Source of the DNA: an uncultured Bacteroidales bacterium
GTDB lineage: Bacteria; Bacteroidota; Bacteroidia; Bacteroidales; UBA932
Reading direction: 5' to 3'
Length of the DNA stretch: 62,377 nucleotides
NCBI GenBank assembly: GCA_944322605.1
Contig: CALUPD010000024.1
Location: 1-62,377 of the forward strand
Below are positions 43,253-52,847 of this stretch, one piece after another. The translations under genes and the position numbers were made by a program. The stretch's first letter is position 1. Each line of letters opens with the position of its first letter. The notes below the pieces were generated by a model. The model was not told the DNA's origin. It ran no database searches and was given only the letters and a program-made list of their open reading frames with translations.

Positions 43253-44017
43253 ATGGACAAAATAATTTTACTGGGAACCGGTACATCGCAGGGAGTACCG
43301 ATGATAGGATGCAAATGCAAGGTCTGCGCCAGCGAAGACGGCAGGGACAAGAGGCTGAGGACATCCGCATACGTAGAATACAAAGGACTCAAGATAGTCA
43401 TAGACGCAGGCCCGGATTTCAGGCAGCAGATGCTGAGGGAAGACATATGCAGGCTCGATGCCATCCTGCTCACCCACAAGCACAAAGACCATACAGGCGG
43501 CCTCGACGATGTAAGATCCCTGAATTACCTGACAGGAAAAGCCTTTCCTGTCTATTGCGAAAAGGAAGTATTCGAATCATTGGAAATGGAATATTCCTAC
43601 GCATTCGACAAAGTAAAATATCCCGGAGTCCCCGAATACGAAATACACCTGATAGACGAAAAGCCTTTTTCCATAAAGGGAACGGAAATCGTGCCTTTAA
43701 GGGTAAGGCATTACCGGATGGACATACTCGGGTTCAGGTTCGGGGAACTTGCGTACATTACCGACGGAAGTTTCATTCCTGAACAAACGTTCGGACTTCT
43801 GAAAGGAATCAGGACTCTCATAATAAATTGCGTAAGGATAGAAAAGCACATATCGCATTTCTGCCTTGAAGAAGCGATAGCCATTTCCAGGCGCATAGGC
43901 GCGGAACAAACGTTCCTTACGCATATGTCCCACCAGATGGGAACGCACGAAGAAATAACAAAAATGCTCCCGGAAGGGATATTCCCCGGATACGACGGAA
44001 TGGAAATACCGTTCTGA
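43253..44017 (+). CDS. PhnP-like metallo-beta-lactamase fold hydrolase
   Basis: A 254-residue MBL-fold protein. Metal site: LLTHKHKDHTGGLDDVR (HxHxDH), ITDGSFIPE with the bridging Asp, and the late His in FLTHMSHQMG. The N-terminal CKCKVCASED carries three Cys, also found in PhnP-type phosphodiesterases where they bind a structural zinc. Substrate unknown; PhnP acts on cyclic ribose phosphates, and Bacteroidota members occur apart from phn genes, as here. Divergent from the RsmI-like gene with 60 bases between. Confidence 0.88.
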   Translation: MDKIILLGTGTSQGVPMIGCKCKVCASEDGRDKRLRTSAYVEYKGLKIVIDAGPDFRQQMLREDICRLDAILLTHKHKDHTGGLDDVRSLNYLTGKAFPVYCEKEVFESLEMEYSYAFDKVKYPGVPEYEIHLIDEKPFSIKGTEIVPLRVRHYRMDILGFRFGELAYITDGSFIPEQTFGLLKGIRTLIINCVRIEKHISHFCLEEAIAISRRIGAEQTFLTHMSHQMGTHEEITKMLPEGIFPGYDGMEIPF

Positions 44018-44242
44018 CATAAAATACGGCCACCCGCAAAATGCCTCGGCCTTGACAGGAAACGATCATCATGCAATCCTTTGCATATCCTGACAAGCAT
44101 TAAGAAACCGGGACGGACAGGCTTCCGCCTTATCCATTCCCGGCCATCCATTATTTACATCCTGTGCCGGAATTCATGCAGCAACCGGGACACCATGCCT
44201 GCCACTGGCCGGCATTGACACAATCCGGTGCAACATGCGGCA

Positions 44243-46324
44243 TCAGTCTCCGTCAATGCACATTTCGTCAATAAGATGCGAAGCTCCAGCGACCTTGTCG
44301 ATAACGAACAGGGCATAACGGATATCCAATACTATGTTCCTGCACAGGCTTCCGTCAAAAACCACATCGCTCATCGTGCCTTCCCATACCCTGTCGAAAT
44401 TGACACCGACAAGATTGCCGTTTCCGTCCAATACCGGGCTGCCGGAATTTCCGCCGGTGGTATGGTTGGTGGCGATGAAGCAAACCGGCACGGTGCCGCC
44501 CGACTCCCATCGCCCGTAATTTTTCCCGGCATATATTTCCCTAAGGACCTGCGGAATGTCGTAATCATATATCGAAGGATCATCCTTTTCGATTATCCCT
44601 TCGATGGAAGACACGGGCTCATACCATATCCCGTCGGCAGGGCTGTATCCCTGCACGCTCCCGTATGCGACCCTCAAAGTAAGATTGGCATCAGGATAAA
44701 ACGCCCTCAGGGAATCGAACTCCATGATGCCTTTCATATAGGTCCTGTACTGGAGATCCATTTCTTTCCTGCCTTCAAGGTACGCAGGCATTATCTCGTC
44801 ACGGAGAAAATCCTTGAACGACTCGGACAACCTGTAACATATGTCATTTTCCATATCTTGCAGGGAAGCGTTCTTCAACTTCACGCTGTCCGCAAATACG
44901 GAAGACGCGTAAAAGAAGGAGGCGAGGCTGTCGGCGTCATGGCCGTAAACGGACAGCAGCCCGTTCAGGTATTCCGGCATGAACTCTTCGCCTGCCGCCT
45001 TTTCGCAATCCGCAATCACGTCCGAAAAATTGTTCCTGTCCACAGGCATATGGAAATCCTTGAAGAATGCATCCATTACGGTGCTGCGCGTTTCAGGGTC
45101 GGAATTGACATACCTGTACGAAAAGCCGAGAAGTTCCACAGCGTTGAATACCTCGTTCAGATACTCCGCTGCGAACCTGTAATCCTCCATGCCTGAAAAT
45201 GTCTTTTTCAGTTTTTCCGTTATGCCGGCGTATTCCTTTCCGTTGGAAGAAGCCCATTGCTCGAAAGCCGCTTCGTATTTCCTCTTGGAAGCGGCTGCGC
45301 CCATCTTGCGGATGCCTTTGGATTCTCCCTGCCATTTTTTCCACGCGTTCGCGACATTGGCATTCTTGGAAGCGTATTTTATACGTATTCCGGCGGACTT
45401 GTCCATTTCACTTTTCTGGTTGTCCAGCACCAGCGTGCGCAACGCCACCCTGTACGGATCCGATTTTTCCGCTATGTATTCGACCTCATCCGATATTATA
45501 TACTCCTTCGTGCTGCCTGGAAAACCGTACACCATCGTAAAATCGCCTTCTTTCACGCCGGCCGTGGAAATATTCAAAAACCTTTTCGGACGGTACGGCA
45601 CGTTATCCTCTGAATAAGGAGCGGGATTGTTGTCCTTGTCCGCATATATCCTGAACAATGAAAAATCCCCCGTATGCCTCGGCCACATCCAGTTGTCGGT
45701 ATCGCCCCCGAATTTTCCTATCGAAGAAGGGGGAGCGCCCACCAGCCTCACGTCAGAAAACACCTGGTACACGAAAAGCCAATATTCATTGCCGTAATAC
45801 ATCGGAACGATTTGCGCCTCGTATGCCGCGCCTTCCTTTTCCGCCTTTCTTATGATTTTGGCAGAATTCCTTTCCGCTATGCCTATCCTTTTTCCCTCGC
45901 CCATGCCTTCTTTATAGCCTTTAAGGACGGAAGATGTCACATCCTCCATCCTGACAAGGAATTTAACTTCCAGCCCGTCGTTAGGCAATTCTTCTTCCCT
46001 TGTCATGGCCCAGAACCCGTCCGTCAGGTAATCATGCTCCACGGAGCTATGCGCCTGTATCTGATCGTACCCGCAATGGTGGTTGGTTATGAGGAGGCCT
46101 TCATCTGAAATCAGCTCGCCGGTGCATCCTCCTGCAAAAAGGACAACCGCGTCTTTCAATGAGGAGCCGTCCTCTGAATAAATATCTTCGGCAGAAAGCA
46201 TGAATCCCATGCTTCTCATCTCATCGATCCTTCCGCTTATCTTCGACGGAAGCCACATTCCCTCGTCGGCATGCAACGATGCCGCAGGAATCAACAAAAA
46301 ACATATTGCTAATATCTTTCTCAT
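44243..46324 (-). CDS. S46 dipeptidyl-peptidase, DPP11 type (Asp/Glu-specific)
   Basis: A 693-residue serine exopeptidase secreted to the periplasm or surface (signal peptide ILAICFLLIPAASLHA). The chymotrypsin-like triad is His83 in LLITNHHCGYDQ, Asp220 in WPRHTGDFSLF and Ser627 in TTGGNSGSPVLDG. Arg645, 18 residues after the Ser (GVNFDRVWEG), matches the Arg673 that gives Porphyromonas DPP11 its preference for Asp/Glu at P1, where DPP7 has Gly. It therefore should release acidic dipeptides for uptake. The start at 46324 (MRKILAICF) is chosen for the signal peptide. No peptide transporter is adjacent. Confidence 0.9.
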   Translation of the reverse strand: MRKILAICFLLIPAASLHADEGMWLPSKISGRIDEMRSMGFMLSAEDIYSEDGSSLKDAVVLFAGGCTGELISDEGLLITNHHCGYDQIQAHSSVEHDYLTDGFWAMTREEELPNDGLEVKFLVRMEDVTSSVLKGYKEGMGEGKRIGIAERNSAKIIRKAEKEGAAYEAQIVPMYYGNEYWLFVYQVFSDVRLVGAPPSSIGKFGGDTDNWMWPRHTGDFSLFRIYADKDNNPAPYSEDNVPYRPKRFLNISTAGVKEGDFTMVYGFPGSTKEYIISDEVEYIAEKSDPYRVALRTLVLDNQKSEMDKSAGIRIKYASKNANVANAWKKWQGESKGIRKMGAAASKRKYEAAFEQWASSNGKEYAGITEKLKKTFSGMEDYRFAAEYLNEVFNAVELLGFSYRYVNSDPETRSTVMDAFFKDFHMPVDRNNFSDVIADCEKAAGEEFMPEYLNGLLSVYGHDADSLASFFYASSVFADSVKLKNASLQDMENDICYRLSESFKDFLRDEIMPAYLEGRKEMDLQYRTYMKGIMEFDSLRAFYPDANLTLRVAYGSVQGYSPADGIWYEPVSSIEGIIEKDDPSIYDYDIPQVLREIYAGKNYGRWESGGTVPVCFIATNHTTGGNSGSPVLDGNGNLVGVNFDRVWEGTMSDVVFDGSLCRNIVLDIRYALFVIDKVAGASHLIDEMCIDGD

Positions 46325-46535
46325 GATTAAAATCAAATAAATATACGTTAAACCGGCACGCCAGCCATCCGCTGTCCGGCATAGCCAAAGCAACATCGAA
46401 GCCATGCGCCGGGTTTGCGGTCCATTCCAGCCTCGCGGCAATGAAAAGGACTGAACATCCTTGCCGCTTTGCCGATGACAGCAACCGGAAAAGAGCCTCG
46501 CGGCAGCGGAATGACCCGAACCGCCGTCCGGCCTG

Positions 46536-47465
46536 CTACTGGCGGGCGGAGCCTGTTTCCACCACGGGGCGAGCAGCCTCGTCAGCGCAGAGCACTACAA
46601 GCAGGTTTCCCACCATGTCGGCCTTCTTTCCTTCATCGAGTTCGACGATCTTTTCCGATGAAAGCTTGTCCAATGCCATTTTGACCATTGACACCGCCCC
46701 GTCGACGATTTTCTCCCTTGCGCTGATGATGGCCGAAGCCTGCTGGCGGCGCAGCATCACGGCTGCAATTTCAGGCGCGTAAGCAAGATAATTGATCCTT
46801 GCCTCAATTATTTCGATTCCTGCCATCTCAAGCCTTTCGTTCAATTTCTGTTCGAGCTGCTCGTTTATTTCATCGCCTCCGCTTCGCAATGTAAGTTCCT
46901 CCCCTTCAGTCTCGTTGTCATCATACGCGTATTGTCCGGCCACCTGCCTCAACGCCGCGTCGCTTTGCACCCTGACGAAGTACTCGAAAGCCCTCATCCT
47001 GCCGACCACGTTGCCGATAGGGTTTTCCTTGTCAGAACCCGCAAGGGTTTCGGCATCTATGTCGAACATTGCCCTGTAGGTGTCTTTAAGCCTCCACACG
47101 AGGACAAGCCCTATCATGACCGGATTGCCGGCCTTGTCGTTGACCTTGATAGGCTCTACATCCATGTTCCTTGCCCTCAAGGAAAGCTTTTTCTTCGTGA
47201 TGAAGGGATTCACCCAAAAGAATCCGGTATTCTTGAACGTGCCCTTGTATTTCCCGAAAAAGACCATGACCTTCGCCTCGTTAGGTTCGAGCTGCATGTA
47301 GCCGCCTAAGAATATGAGCCATATCAAAGCCAAAAGGCCTCCTGCCGCCCACAAAACGGGAGAATCGGCAAAAAAGCATGCCACCGTCGCGGCAGTCATC
47401 AGCACAAGATGAACGAACAGCATCAAAAAGCCGTTCATCCTGAATCCTTTAAAATCGATTTCCAT
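46536..47465 (-). CDS. SPFH (band 7) domain membrane protein
   Basis: A 309-residue protein with two N-terminal hydrophobic segments (13-31 and 35-53), an SPFH domain (about 58-200, with YMQLEPNEAKVMVFFGKY) and a helical C-terminal region (QLEQKLNERLEMAGIEIIEA, MLRRQQASAIISAREKIVDG). Such proteins form large membrane scaffolds or cages. It resembles the flotillin/stomatin-like family often annotated as SPFH domain-containing protein in Bacteroidota. The role here is unknown. Confidence 0.9.
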   Translation of the reverse strand: MEIDFKGFRMNGFLMLFVHLVLMTAATVACFFADSPVLWAAGGLLALIWLIFLGGYMQLEPNEAKVMVFFGKYKGTFKNTGFFWVNPFITKKKLSLRARNMDVEPIKVNDKAGNPVMIGLVLVWRLKDTYRAMFDIDAETLAGSDKENPIGNVVGRMRAFEYFVRVQSDAALRQVAGQYAYDDNETEGEELTLRSGGDEINEQLEQKLNERLEMAGIEIIEARINYLAYAPEIAAVMLRRQQASAIISAREKIVDGAVSMVKMALDKLSSEKIVELDEGKKADMVGNLLVVLCADEAARPVVETGSARQ

Positions 47466-47524
47466 AATAGTGATTTTAGTTGTTAAAGCGTTTTCTAATG
47501 TTCATCCGCAAAAAGCCCATGGAC

Positions 47525-47636
47525 ATGCAGGCTGTGGATGTCAGGACGACCAGGCCGCCCGTGGCCTCGTGAACGGGAGGGGCCCGCGCCGCAGGCGTGG
47601 GAGGGATTTACCGTCCCTGACATTTACAGCCCGCAT
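47525..47636 (+). ncRNA. Candidate structured RNA or leader, long-stem multi-branch element
   Basis: A closing stem joins 47525-47548 to 47612-47636: ATGC with GCAT, an A-C mismatch, GGCTGT with ACAGCC, GG opposite TT, ATGTCAGG with CCTGACAT, a bulged C, and ACG with CGT. Inside are AGGCC/GGCCT and CCCGCGCC-GCA-GGCGTGGG hairpins. Several non-Watson-Crick positions are G-U if the plus strand is transcribed but A-C on the other strand, favouring a plus-strand RNA. It ends 119 bases before the AI-2E family gene and lies in the divergent gap to the SPFH gene. It matches no RNA family I recognise. Promoter not clear. Confidence 0.5.
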
Positions 47637-47755
47637 ATGCTTTGTGGCAATAATGCAAATGAACCGTATTATTTCTTACAAATATATCATTTTTATCACG
47701 ACACTGCGGATTGTTACCGCATAATTGCATATATTCGCGTAATAACGGAAACACA

Positions 47756-48871
47756 ATGGCCGCAAACCAAAATATCAAGAAATACGTCACCATAGCCGCA
47801 GCAGCCGCCATAGCGGTTTTCATATGCTGGTACTTCAGGTCGGTGCTGAGCTATATCATCATCTCATTCGTAATAGCCCTCATAAGCAAGCCGCTTATGT
47901 CATTCCTGTCAGGAATCAGGATAGGAAAATTCAAAATGCCCTGCACGATAGCGGCACTCATCACGCTTGCGGCGGTCATGTCGTGCATAATCGGGATATT
48001 CGCCGTCATAACCCCTCTTGCGGCGCAAATCATCTCGGAACTCGGAAGCATAGACTTCAACAGCTTCAGCGAAAAAATATCCGGGCCTTTGGGCGAATGG
48101 AACAAGGCCCTGCACGGGCTGATGCCCGGAATGGATCCTGATTTCAGCATAGAATCCATGATTTTCGACAACCTCAGGAATTTTTTGGACATGAACATCT
48201 TCACGGGCCTGTTCAGCTCCATAGCGACCATGCTGGCAAAGCTCGGGATAGCACTGTTCTCCATTTCATTCATTTCATTCTTCTTCATCAAGGACAACAG
48301 CACATTCATGAACATGATCACGGCCATAGTGCCTGACAAATACGAAGAAAGGACAGTCAAAGTGCTCAATTCAATAAACAACCTGCTTGTAAGATATTTT
48401 GTTGGAATAACGATAGAAGCCCTTCTGATAACCGTCCTCAACTCGGCAGGGCTGCACTTTTTCGGAAAAATGGACTGGAACATGGCTCTCGTGCTGGCTT
48501 TCTTTTCAGGAGTAATCAACATAATCCCCTACATCGGCCCGCTCGCAGGAGGAGCGTTGGGAGCAATAGTAGCCGTCGCGACCTTCCACCCTGCAACGGC
48601 CGGGATTTCCTTGGCCGCCCACCTCGCCGTTGTCATAGCCGTGTACGTGGCGACCCATATAATCGACGTATTCCTGTTCCAGCCTTTCATCTATTCCAAC
48701 AGCGTAAAGGCCCACCCGCTCGAAATATTCATAATCATACTCATGGCGGCGCAGATCGGAGGCATAACCGGGATGCTCATAGCGATACCGTGCTACACTG
48801 CGATAAGGGTAATCGCCAAGGAATTCCTTGCAGAAGTAAAAATAGTACAACGTCTTACCGGCAAATTCTAA
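47756..48871 (+). CDS. AI-2E family transporter (YdiK/PerM-like permease)
   Basis: A 371-residue polytopic membrane protein with about eight hydrophobic segments and a central extracytoplasmic loop (about 95-140). The conserved C-terminal half has INIIPYIGPLAGGALGAIVA and HIIDVFLFQPFIYSNSVKAH. The family was named after an E. coli protein thought to export autoinducer-2, but members carry diverse substrates and some act as Na+/H+ antiporters, so the substrate is open. The ATG at 47756 gives MAANQNIKKYV. Confidence 0.9.
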   Translation: MAANQNIKKYVTIAAAAAIAVFICWYFRSVLSYIIISFVIALISKPLMSFLSGIRIGKFKMPCTIAALITLAAVMSCIIGIFAVITPLAAQIISELGSIDFNSFSEKISGPLGEWNKALHGLMPGMDPDFSIESMIFDNLRNFLDMNIFTGLFSSIATMLAKLGIALFSISFISFFFIKDNSTFMNMITAIVPDKYEERTVKVLNSINNLLVRYFVGITIEALLITVLNSAGLHFFGKMDWNMALVLAFFSGVINIIPYIGPLAGGALGAIVAVATFHPATAGISLAAHLAVVIAVYVATHIIDVFLFQPFIYSNSVKAHPLEIFIIILMAAQIGGITGMLIAIPCYTAIRVIAKEFLAEVKIVQRLTGKF

Positions 48872-48925
48872 AAAATGTTATATATTTGCCCGTTAATTTA
48901 ATCACAGACTAACAATTCACAGTAT

Positions 48926-49645
48926 ATGGGAAGAGCTTTTGAATTTAGAAAAGAAAGGAAATTTAAAAGATGGGGAAACATGTCGAGGGTCTTCACCCGT
49001 CTTGGCAAGGAAATAACCATAGCGGCAAAGGCAGGCGGCACGGATCCTGACGGAAACCCGAGGCTGAGGACCCTTATACAGACCGCAAAGTCCGAAAACA
49101 TGCCTAAGGACAATATCGAGAGGGCCATAAAAAGAGCTGTCGAAAAGGAACACAGCGACTACAAGGAAATGGTTTATGAAGGCTACGGGCCACACGGAAT
49201 AGCTTTCCTTATCGAAACGGCGACAGACAACCCGACAAGGACAGTCGCGAACATCAGAAGCTACTTCAACAAATGCGGAGGATCTTTAGGCACTTCCGGA
49301 AGCGTTGATTTCATGTTCGAAAGGAAATGCGTATTCAAGGTTAAGGCCAAAGAAGGCATAGACATAGAGGAACTCGAACTCGAACTCATAGATTACGGAG
49401 CGGAAGAAGTGTTCCAGGAAGACGAGGCAATCGTCATATACGGTTCGTTCGAAAGCTTCGGCAACATACAGAAATATCTTGAAGACAACGGATTCGAACT
49501 CATATCGGGAGGATTTGAGAGAATCCCTAACGTCGAGCTGAAACGCCTTTCCGCAGAAGACCAGGCCGAACTCGAAAAGCTAATCGAAAGATTCGAAAAC
49601 GACGACGACGTGCAGAACGTCTACCATACGATGCTTCTCGAATAG
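48926..49645 (+). CDS. YebC/PmpR family regulator
   Basis: A 239-residue YebC protein: MGRAFEFRKERKFKRWGNMS, then TDPDGNPRLRTLIQ, NMPKDNIERAIKRA, GYGPHGIAFLIET and the RTVANIRSYFNKCGGSLG box. Members act as transcriptional regulators, and recent work on some YebC proteins links them to translation of proline stretches; which applies here cannot be told. The start lacks the commonest AGHSKW motif (has AFEFRKERK), a variant I associate with Bacteroidota. Followed by a strong terminator. Confidence 0.93.
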   Translation: MGRAFEFRKERKFKRWGNMSRVFTRLGKEITIAAKAGGTDPDGNPRLRTLIQTAKSENMPKDNIERAIKRAVEKEHSDYKEMVYEGYGPHGIAFLIETATDNPTRTVANIRSYFNKCGGSLGTSGSVDFMFERKCVFKVKAKEGIDIEELELELIDYGAEEVFQEDEAIVIYGSFESFGNIQKYLEDNGFELISGGFERIPNVELKRLSAEDQAELEKLIERFENDDDVQNVYHTMLLE

Positions 49646-49703
49646 CAGAAAGCTTGATGAAAAGCCGGAGGAGCGGCATACGCTTTTTCGAAACAATTAT
49701 AAG

Positions 49704-49737
49704 ACAGCGGATCCCTCAAAAGGGACCGCTGTTTTTT
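49704..49737 (+). terminator. Terminator after yebC
   Basis: ACAGCGG, bulged A, TCCCT pairs with AGGGACCGCTGT across a four-base loop; six T follow. Confidence 0.88.
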
Positions 49738-49762
49738 CATGCCGTTTTTGGAAAGAATTTTC

Positions 49763-49793
49763 TTTGCGGATCACCCAATTATTCTTATTTTTG
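49763..49793 (+). promoter_or_regulatory. Promoter of the methylmalonyl-CoA decarboxylase operon
   Basis: A textbook Bacteroidota promoter: TTTG at 49763-49766, 19 bases, TATTTTTG at 49786-49793. The mce ATG is 44 bases downstream. Confidence 0.82.
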
Positions 49794-49837
49794 TAAGGAT
49801 TAACACCGGATCTGAATCTCATTAAAATCTCATAGAA

Positions 49838-50254
49838 ATGGAATTATCACATATTGAACATCTTGGCATTGCAGTAAAATCACTGGAAACAGCCATACCT
49901 TATTATGAAGAAATACTTGGCCTTAAATGCTATGCAATCGAAGAAGTCAAGGACCAGAAAGTAAAGACCGCCTTTTTCAAGATAGGCCAGACCAAAATAG
50001 AGCTTCTCGAAAGCACGGATCCAGAAGGCACAATCAGCAAATTCATCGAGAAAAAGGGAGAAGGCATCCACCATATCGCATTCTCGGTCAAAGACGGAGT
50101 ACAGAACGCCCTTTGCGAACTTGAAGGAAAAGGAATCAAACTGATCGACAAGGCCCCGAGAAAAGGCGCGGAAGGACTGGACATCGCCTTCCTTCATCCG
50201 AAATCCACGATCGGAGTGCTTACGGAACTCTGCGAAAACCCTAACGAAAAATAA
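49838..50254 (+). CDS. mce: Methylmalonyl-CoA epimerase
   Basis: A 138-residue glyoxalase-fold enzyme that interconverts (2R)- and (2S)-methylmalonyl-CoA, linking the mutase to the decarboxylase. Visible are the start HIEHLGIAVKSLETAIPYYE, the middle metal-ligand region QTKIELLE, IHHIAFSV and the C-terminal VLTELCE. Length is normal. First gene of the cluster mce-mmdA-oadG-bccP-mmdB. Confidence 0.94.
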   Translation: MELSHIEHLGIAVKSLETAIPYYEEILGLKCYAIEEVKDQKVKTAFFKIGQTKIELLESTDPEGTISKFIEKKGEGIHHIAFSVKDGVQNALCELEGKGIKLIDKAPRKGAEGLDIAFLHPKSTIGVLTELCENPNEK

Positions 50255-50356
50255 CAGGGCGAAAGAACGCCATGACCGCCGCTCCGCCTGCAAAGCCGAC
50301 AGGCCTGCAGGCAGGAACGGCAGCATTGATTGCAAACAAAGTTTAAAACAAAATAT

Positions 50357-51910
50357 ATGAGCCAACAGCTGGAACAAGTCAAGTCGCTTATAGAACTTCG
50401 TGAAAAAGCGCGTTTGGGAGGAGGCCAGAAAAGGATCGACTCCCAACATCAAAAAGGAAAATACACTGCTCGCGAAAGAATCGCAATGCTTCTGGACGAA
50501 GGCAGTTTTGAAGAATTCGACATGTTCGTCACGCACAGGTGCACGAACTTCGAAATGGAAAAGAAAACCTTCCTCGGGGATGGAGTAGTCACCGGCTACG
50601 GCACGATTTACGGAAGGCTGGTATATGTTTTCGCACAGGACTTCACCGTATTCGGAGGCTCCCTTTCGGAAAGCTTCGCAATGAAGATCTGCAAGGTAAT
50701 GGACCAGGCCATGAAAATGGGCGCGCCAGTAATAGGGCTCAACGACTCGGGCGGAGCCAGAATCCAGGAAGGAGTCAACGCTCTTGCCGGATATGCTGAA
50801 ATATTCCAAAGAAACATACTTGCTTCCGGCGTGGTGCCGCAGATTTCCGCAATATTCGGGCCTTGCGCAGGAGGAGCGGTCTACTCCCCTGCCCTTACCG
50901 ACTTCAACATCATGGCAAAGGGGACAAGCTACATGTTCCTCACAGGGCCAAAGGTCGTAAAGACGGTCACAGGAGAGGACGTCTCGCAGGAAGAGCTCGG
51001 AGGAGCAAGCGTGCATGCGTCCAAAAGCGGAGTCGCCCATTTCGCAGTCGATTCGGAAGAAGAAGGGATACAGGTCATAAGGGAACTTCTCGGCTATATC
51101 CCGCAAAACAACCTTGAAGAAGCGCCGATAGTCCCTACGGACGACCCTATCGACAGGCTCGAAGACAGCCTGAACGAAATAATCCCGGACAACCCGAACA
51201 AGCCTTACGACATGTACGAAGTCATAGGCGCGATCATAGACGACGGAAAATTCCTCGAAGTGCATAAGGACTATGCAAGGAACATAATCGTCGGCTTTGC
51301 AAGATTCAACGGGATATCGGTAGGAATCGTGGCCAACCAGCCGAAATACCTTGCGGGCGTGCTCGACAACAACTCTTCAAGAAAAGCCGCAAGATTCGTC
51401 CGTTTCTGCGACGCATTCAACATACCTCTCGTAACGCTGGTGGACGTTCCGGGATTCCTCCCTGGAACGCAGCAGGAATACGGAGGAATCATCCTCCACG
51501 GCGCAAAGCTTCTTTACGCATACGGAGAAGCCACAGTTCCTAAGGTAACCGTAACTCTCAGGAAATCCTACGGAGGAGCATATTGCGTGATGAGCTCCAA
51601 GCATCTCAGGGGAGACATAAACTACGCATGGCCTACAGCGGAAATAGCCGTAATGGGCCCTTCGGGAGCAATCGAAGTTCTTTACGGGAAAGAGATGGCC
51701 GCAGCCGCAGATCCTGCCGCTTTCGCCGCCGAAAAGGAAAAGGAATACAGGGACGCATTCGCAAATCCTTACAATGCGGCAAAATACGGATACATCGACG
51801 ATGTAATCGAACCGAGGAACACACGCTTCCGCATAATACGCGCATTGCAGCAGCTGGCCAACAAGAAACTGACCAATCCTGCAAAAAAACATGACAATCT
51901 TCCTCTATAA
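50357..51910 (+). CDS. mmdA: Methylmalonyl-CoA decarboxylase carboxyltransferase subunit
   Basis: A 517-residue biotin-dependent carboxyltransferase (crotonase fold, two halves). It moves the carboxyl group from methylmalonyl-CoA to biotin on the carrier protein. Conserved: [20 protein letters not shown], the oxyanion-hole [15 protein letters not shown] with the acyl-CoA region, [17 protein letters not shown] and the second-half [12 protein letters not shown] and [15 protein letters not shown]. Propionyl-CoA carboxylase beta subunits are close relatives, but no biotin carboxylase is in the operon while a Na+-pump subunit is, which argues for a decarboxylase. Start at 50357 ([10 protein letters not shown]). 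Confidence 0.93.
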   Translation: MSQQLEQVKSLIELREKARLGGGQKRIDSQHQKGKYTARERIAMLLDEGSFEEFDMFVTHRCTNFEMEKKTFLGDGVVTGYGTIYGRLVYVFAQDFTVFGGSLSESFAMKICKVMDQAMKMGAPVIGLNDSGGARIQEGVNALAGYAEIFQRNILASGVVPQISAIFGPCAGGAVYSPALTDFNIMAKGTSYMFLTGPKVVKTVTGEDVSQEELGGASVHASKSGVAHFAVDSEEEGIQVIRELLGYIPQNNLEEAPIVPTDDPIDRLEDSLNEIIPDNPNKPYDMYEVIGAIIDDGKFLEVHKDYARNIIVGFARFNGISVGIVANQPKYLAGVLDNNSSRKAARFVRFCDAFNIPLVTLVDVPGFLPGTQQEYGGIILHGAKLLYAYGEATVPKVTVTLRKSYGGAYCVMSSKHLRGDINYAWPTAEIAVMGPSGAIEVLYGKEMAAAADPAAFAAEKEKEYRDAFANPYNAAKYGYIDDVIEPRNTRFRIIRALQQLANKKLTNPAKKHDNLPL

Positions 51911-51918
51911 CCGATAAT

Positions 51919-52845
51919 ATGATGAAAATACACAAGATTATTATATTGATCGGCTGCCTGACAGCATCGCTCGGCCTTCATGCCCAAAACATATCGGACA
52001 TGAGGCTGAACGAATTCCTTGTCATCAACACCGATGACTTCGAAGACGACTACGGACACAAGAACGGATGGATAGAACTGTTCAACACATCATACGGGAC
52101 CGTGGACGTAGGAGGATGCTTTCTGACGAACGACCCGGGCAACCTGACAAAATACATGATTCCCAAAGGAGACGTGCTGACAAAGGTAAAACCGAGGCAG
52201 CACACGCTTTTCTGGGCGGACAACCTTCCGGACAGGGGAACTTTCCACATAAATTTCAGGCTGGAAGACTCCGATGAGATACTTTTCGTGAGCAGCGACG
52301 GAAGGACTATCGTGGACAGGATAAAAATAGACCATTCCATAGCCAGCCCCAACGTGTCATACGGGCGCACTAACGACGGAATAGGATCGACTGACGGCTC
52401 GGGCGAAGGATGGGAAATAATGAAGAAGACATCCCCAAGCACGAACAACGTGATACTCGACGGCGAAAGCAACAGCATGAAGCTTAAAAAGCTCGATCCT
52501 TACGGCATAATCATGGCCATCACGGCAATGTCAGTCGTATTCGTCGCATTGATCATCCTCTACCTTTTGTTCAAATGGATAGGAAACCTGTCCATCAAAA
52601 AGCACCAGAAGAGATCCGACGACGTGGCAAAACAGAACGACAAGGCCGAACACAAATTCGAAGAGACATCAGCTGAAGCATATGCCGCAATCGCCCTGGC
52701 CCTCCACCTTTACAGGGAAGAGACAGAGCTTCATGATGTGGAAAACACGATTCTCACCATAGAAAAGAGCAAAAAGGCATATTCTCCGTGGAGTTCCAAA
52801 ATCTACATGTTACGAGAAACACCGCAATTAAGAAAAAGAAATTAA
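51919..52845 (+). CDS. Lamin-tail domain protein with OadG-like membrane part
   Basis: 308 residues. A signal peptide (IIILIGCLTASLGLHA) and a lamin-tail (LTD) domain at about 28-150 (MRLNEFLVINTDDFEDDYGH, WIELFNTSYGTVDVGGCFL) lie outside the inner membrane. A transmembrane helix follows at about 195-222, then a charged cytoplasmic tail with AAIALALHLYREETELHD. The membrane helix plus tail and the position between mmdA and the biotin carrier match the small gamma subunit (OadG/MmdD) that holds the decarboxylase together. The added LTD domain is unusual for a pump subunit, though I recall it from Bacteroidota. Its C-terminus ends just before the carrier gene. Confidence 0.82.
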   Translation: MMKIHKIIILIGCLTASLGLHAQNISDMRLNEFLVINTDDFEDDYGHKNGWIELFNTSYGTVDVGGCFLTNDPGNLTKYMIPKGDVLTKVKPRQHTLFWADNLPDRGTFHINFRLEDSDEILFVSSDGRTIVDRIKIDHSIASPNVSYGRTNDGIGSTDGSGEGWEIMKKTSPSTNNVILDGESNSMKLKKLDPYGIIMAITAMSVVFVALIILYLLFKWIGNLSIKKHQKRSDDVAKQNDKAEHKFEETSAEAYAAIALALHLYREETELHDVENTILTIEKSKKAYSPWSSKIYMLRETPQLRKRN

Positions 52846-52847
52846 CG

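Noticed and set aside
44228..45196. 322-codon plus-strand frame opposite the S46 peptidase
   Set aside because: Antisense to conserved catalytic regions; composition is that of a shadow frame.
49880..51265. 461-codon minus-strand open frame opposite mce and mmdA
   Set aside because: It is antisense to two clearly conserved genes, has a Phe/Val/Cys-rich composition typical of reversed codons, and no recognisable domain.
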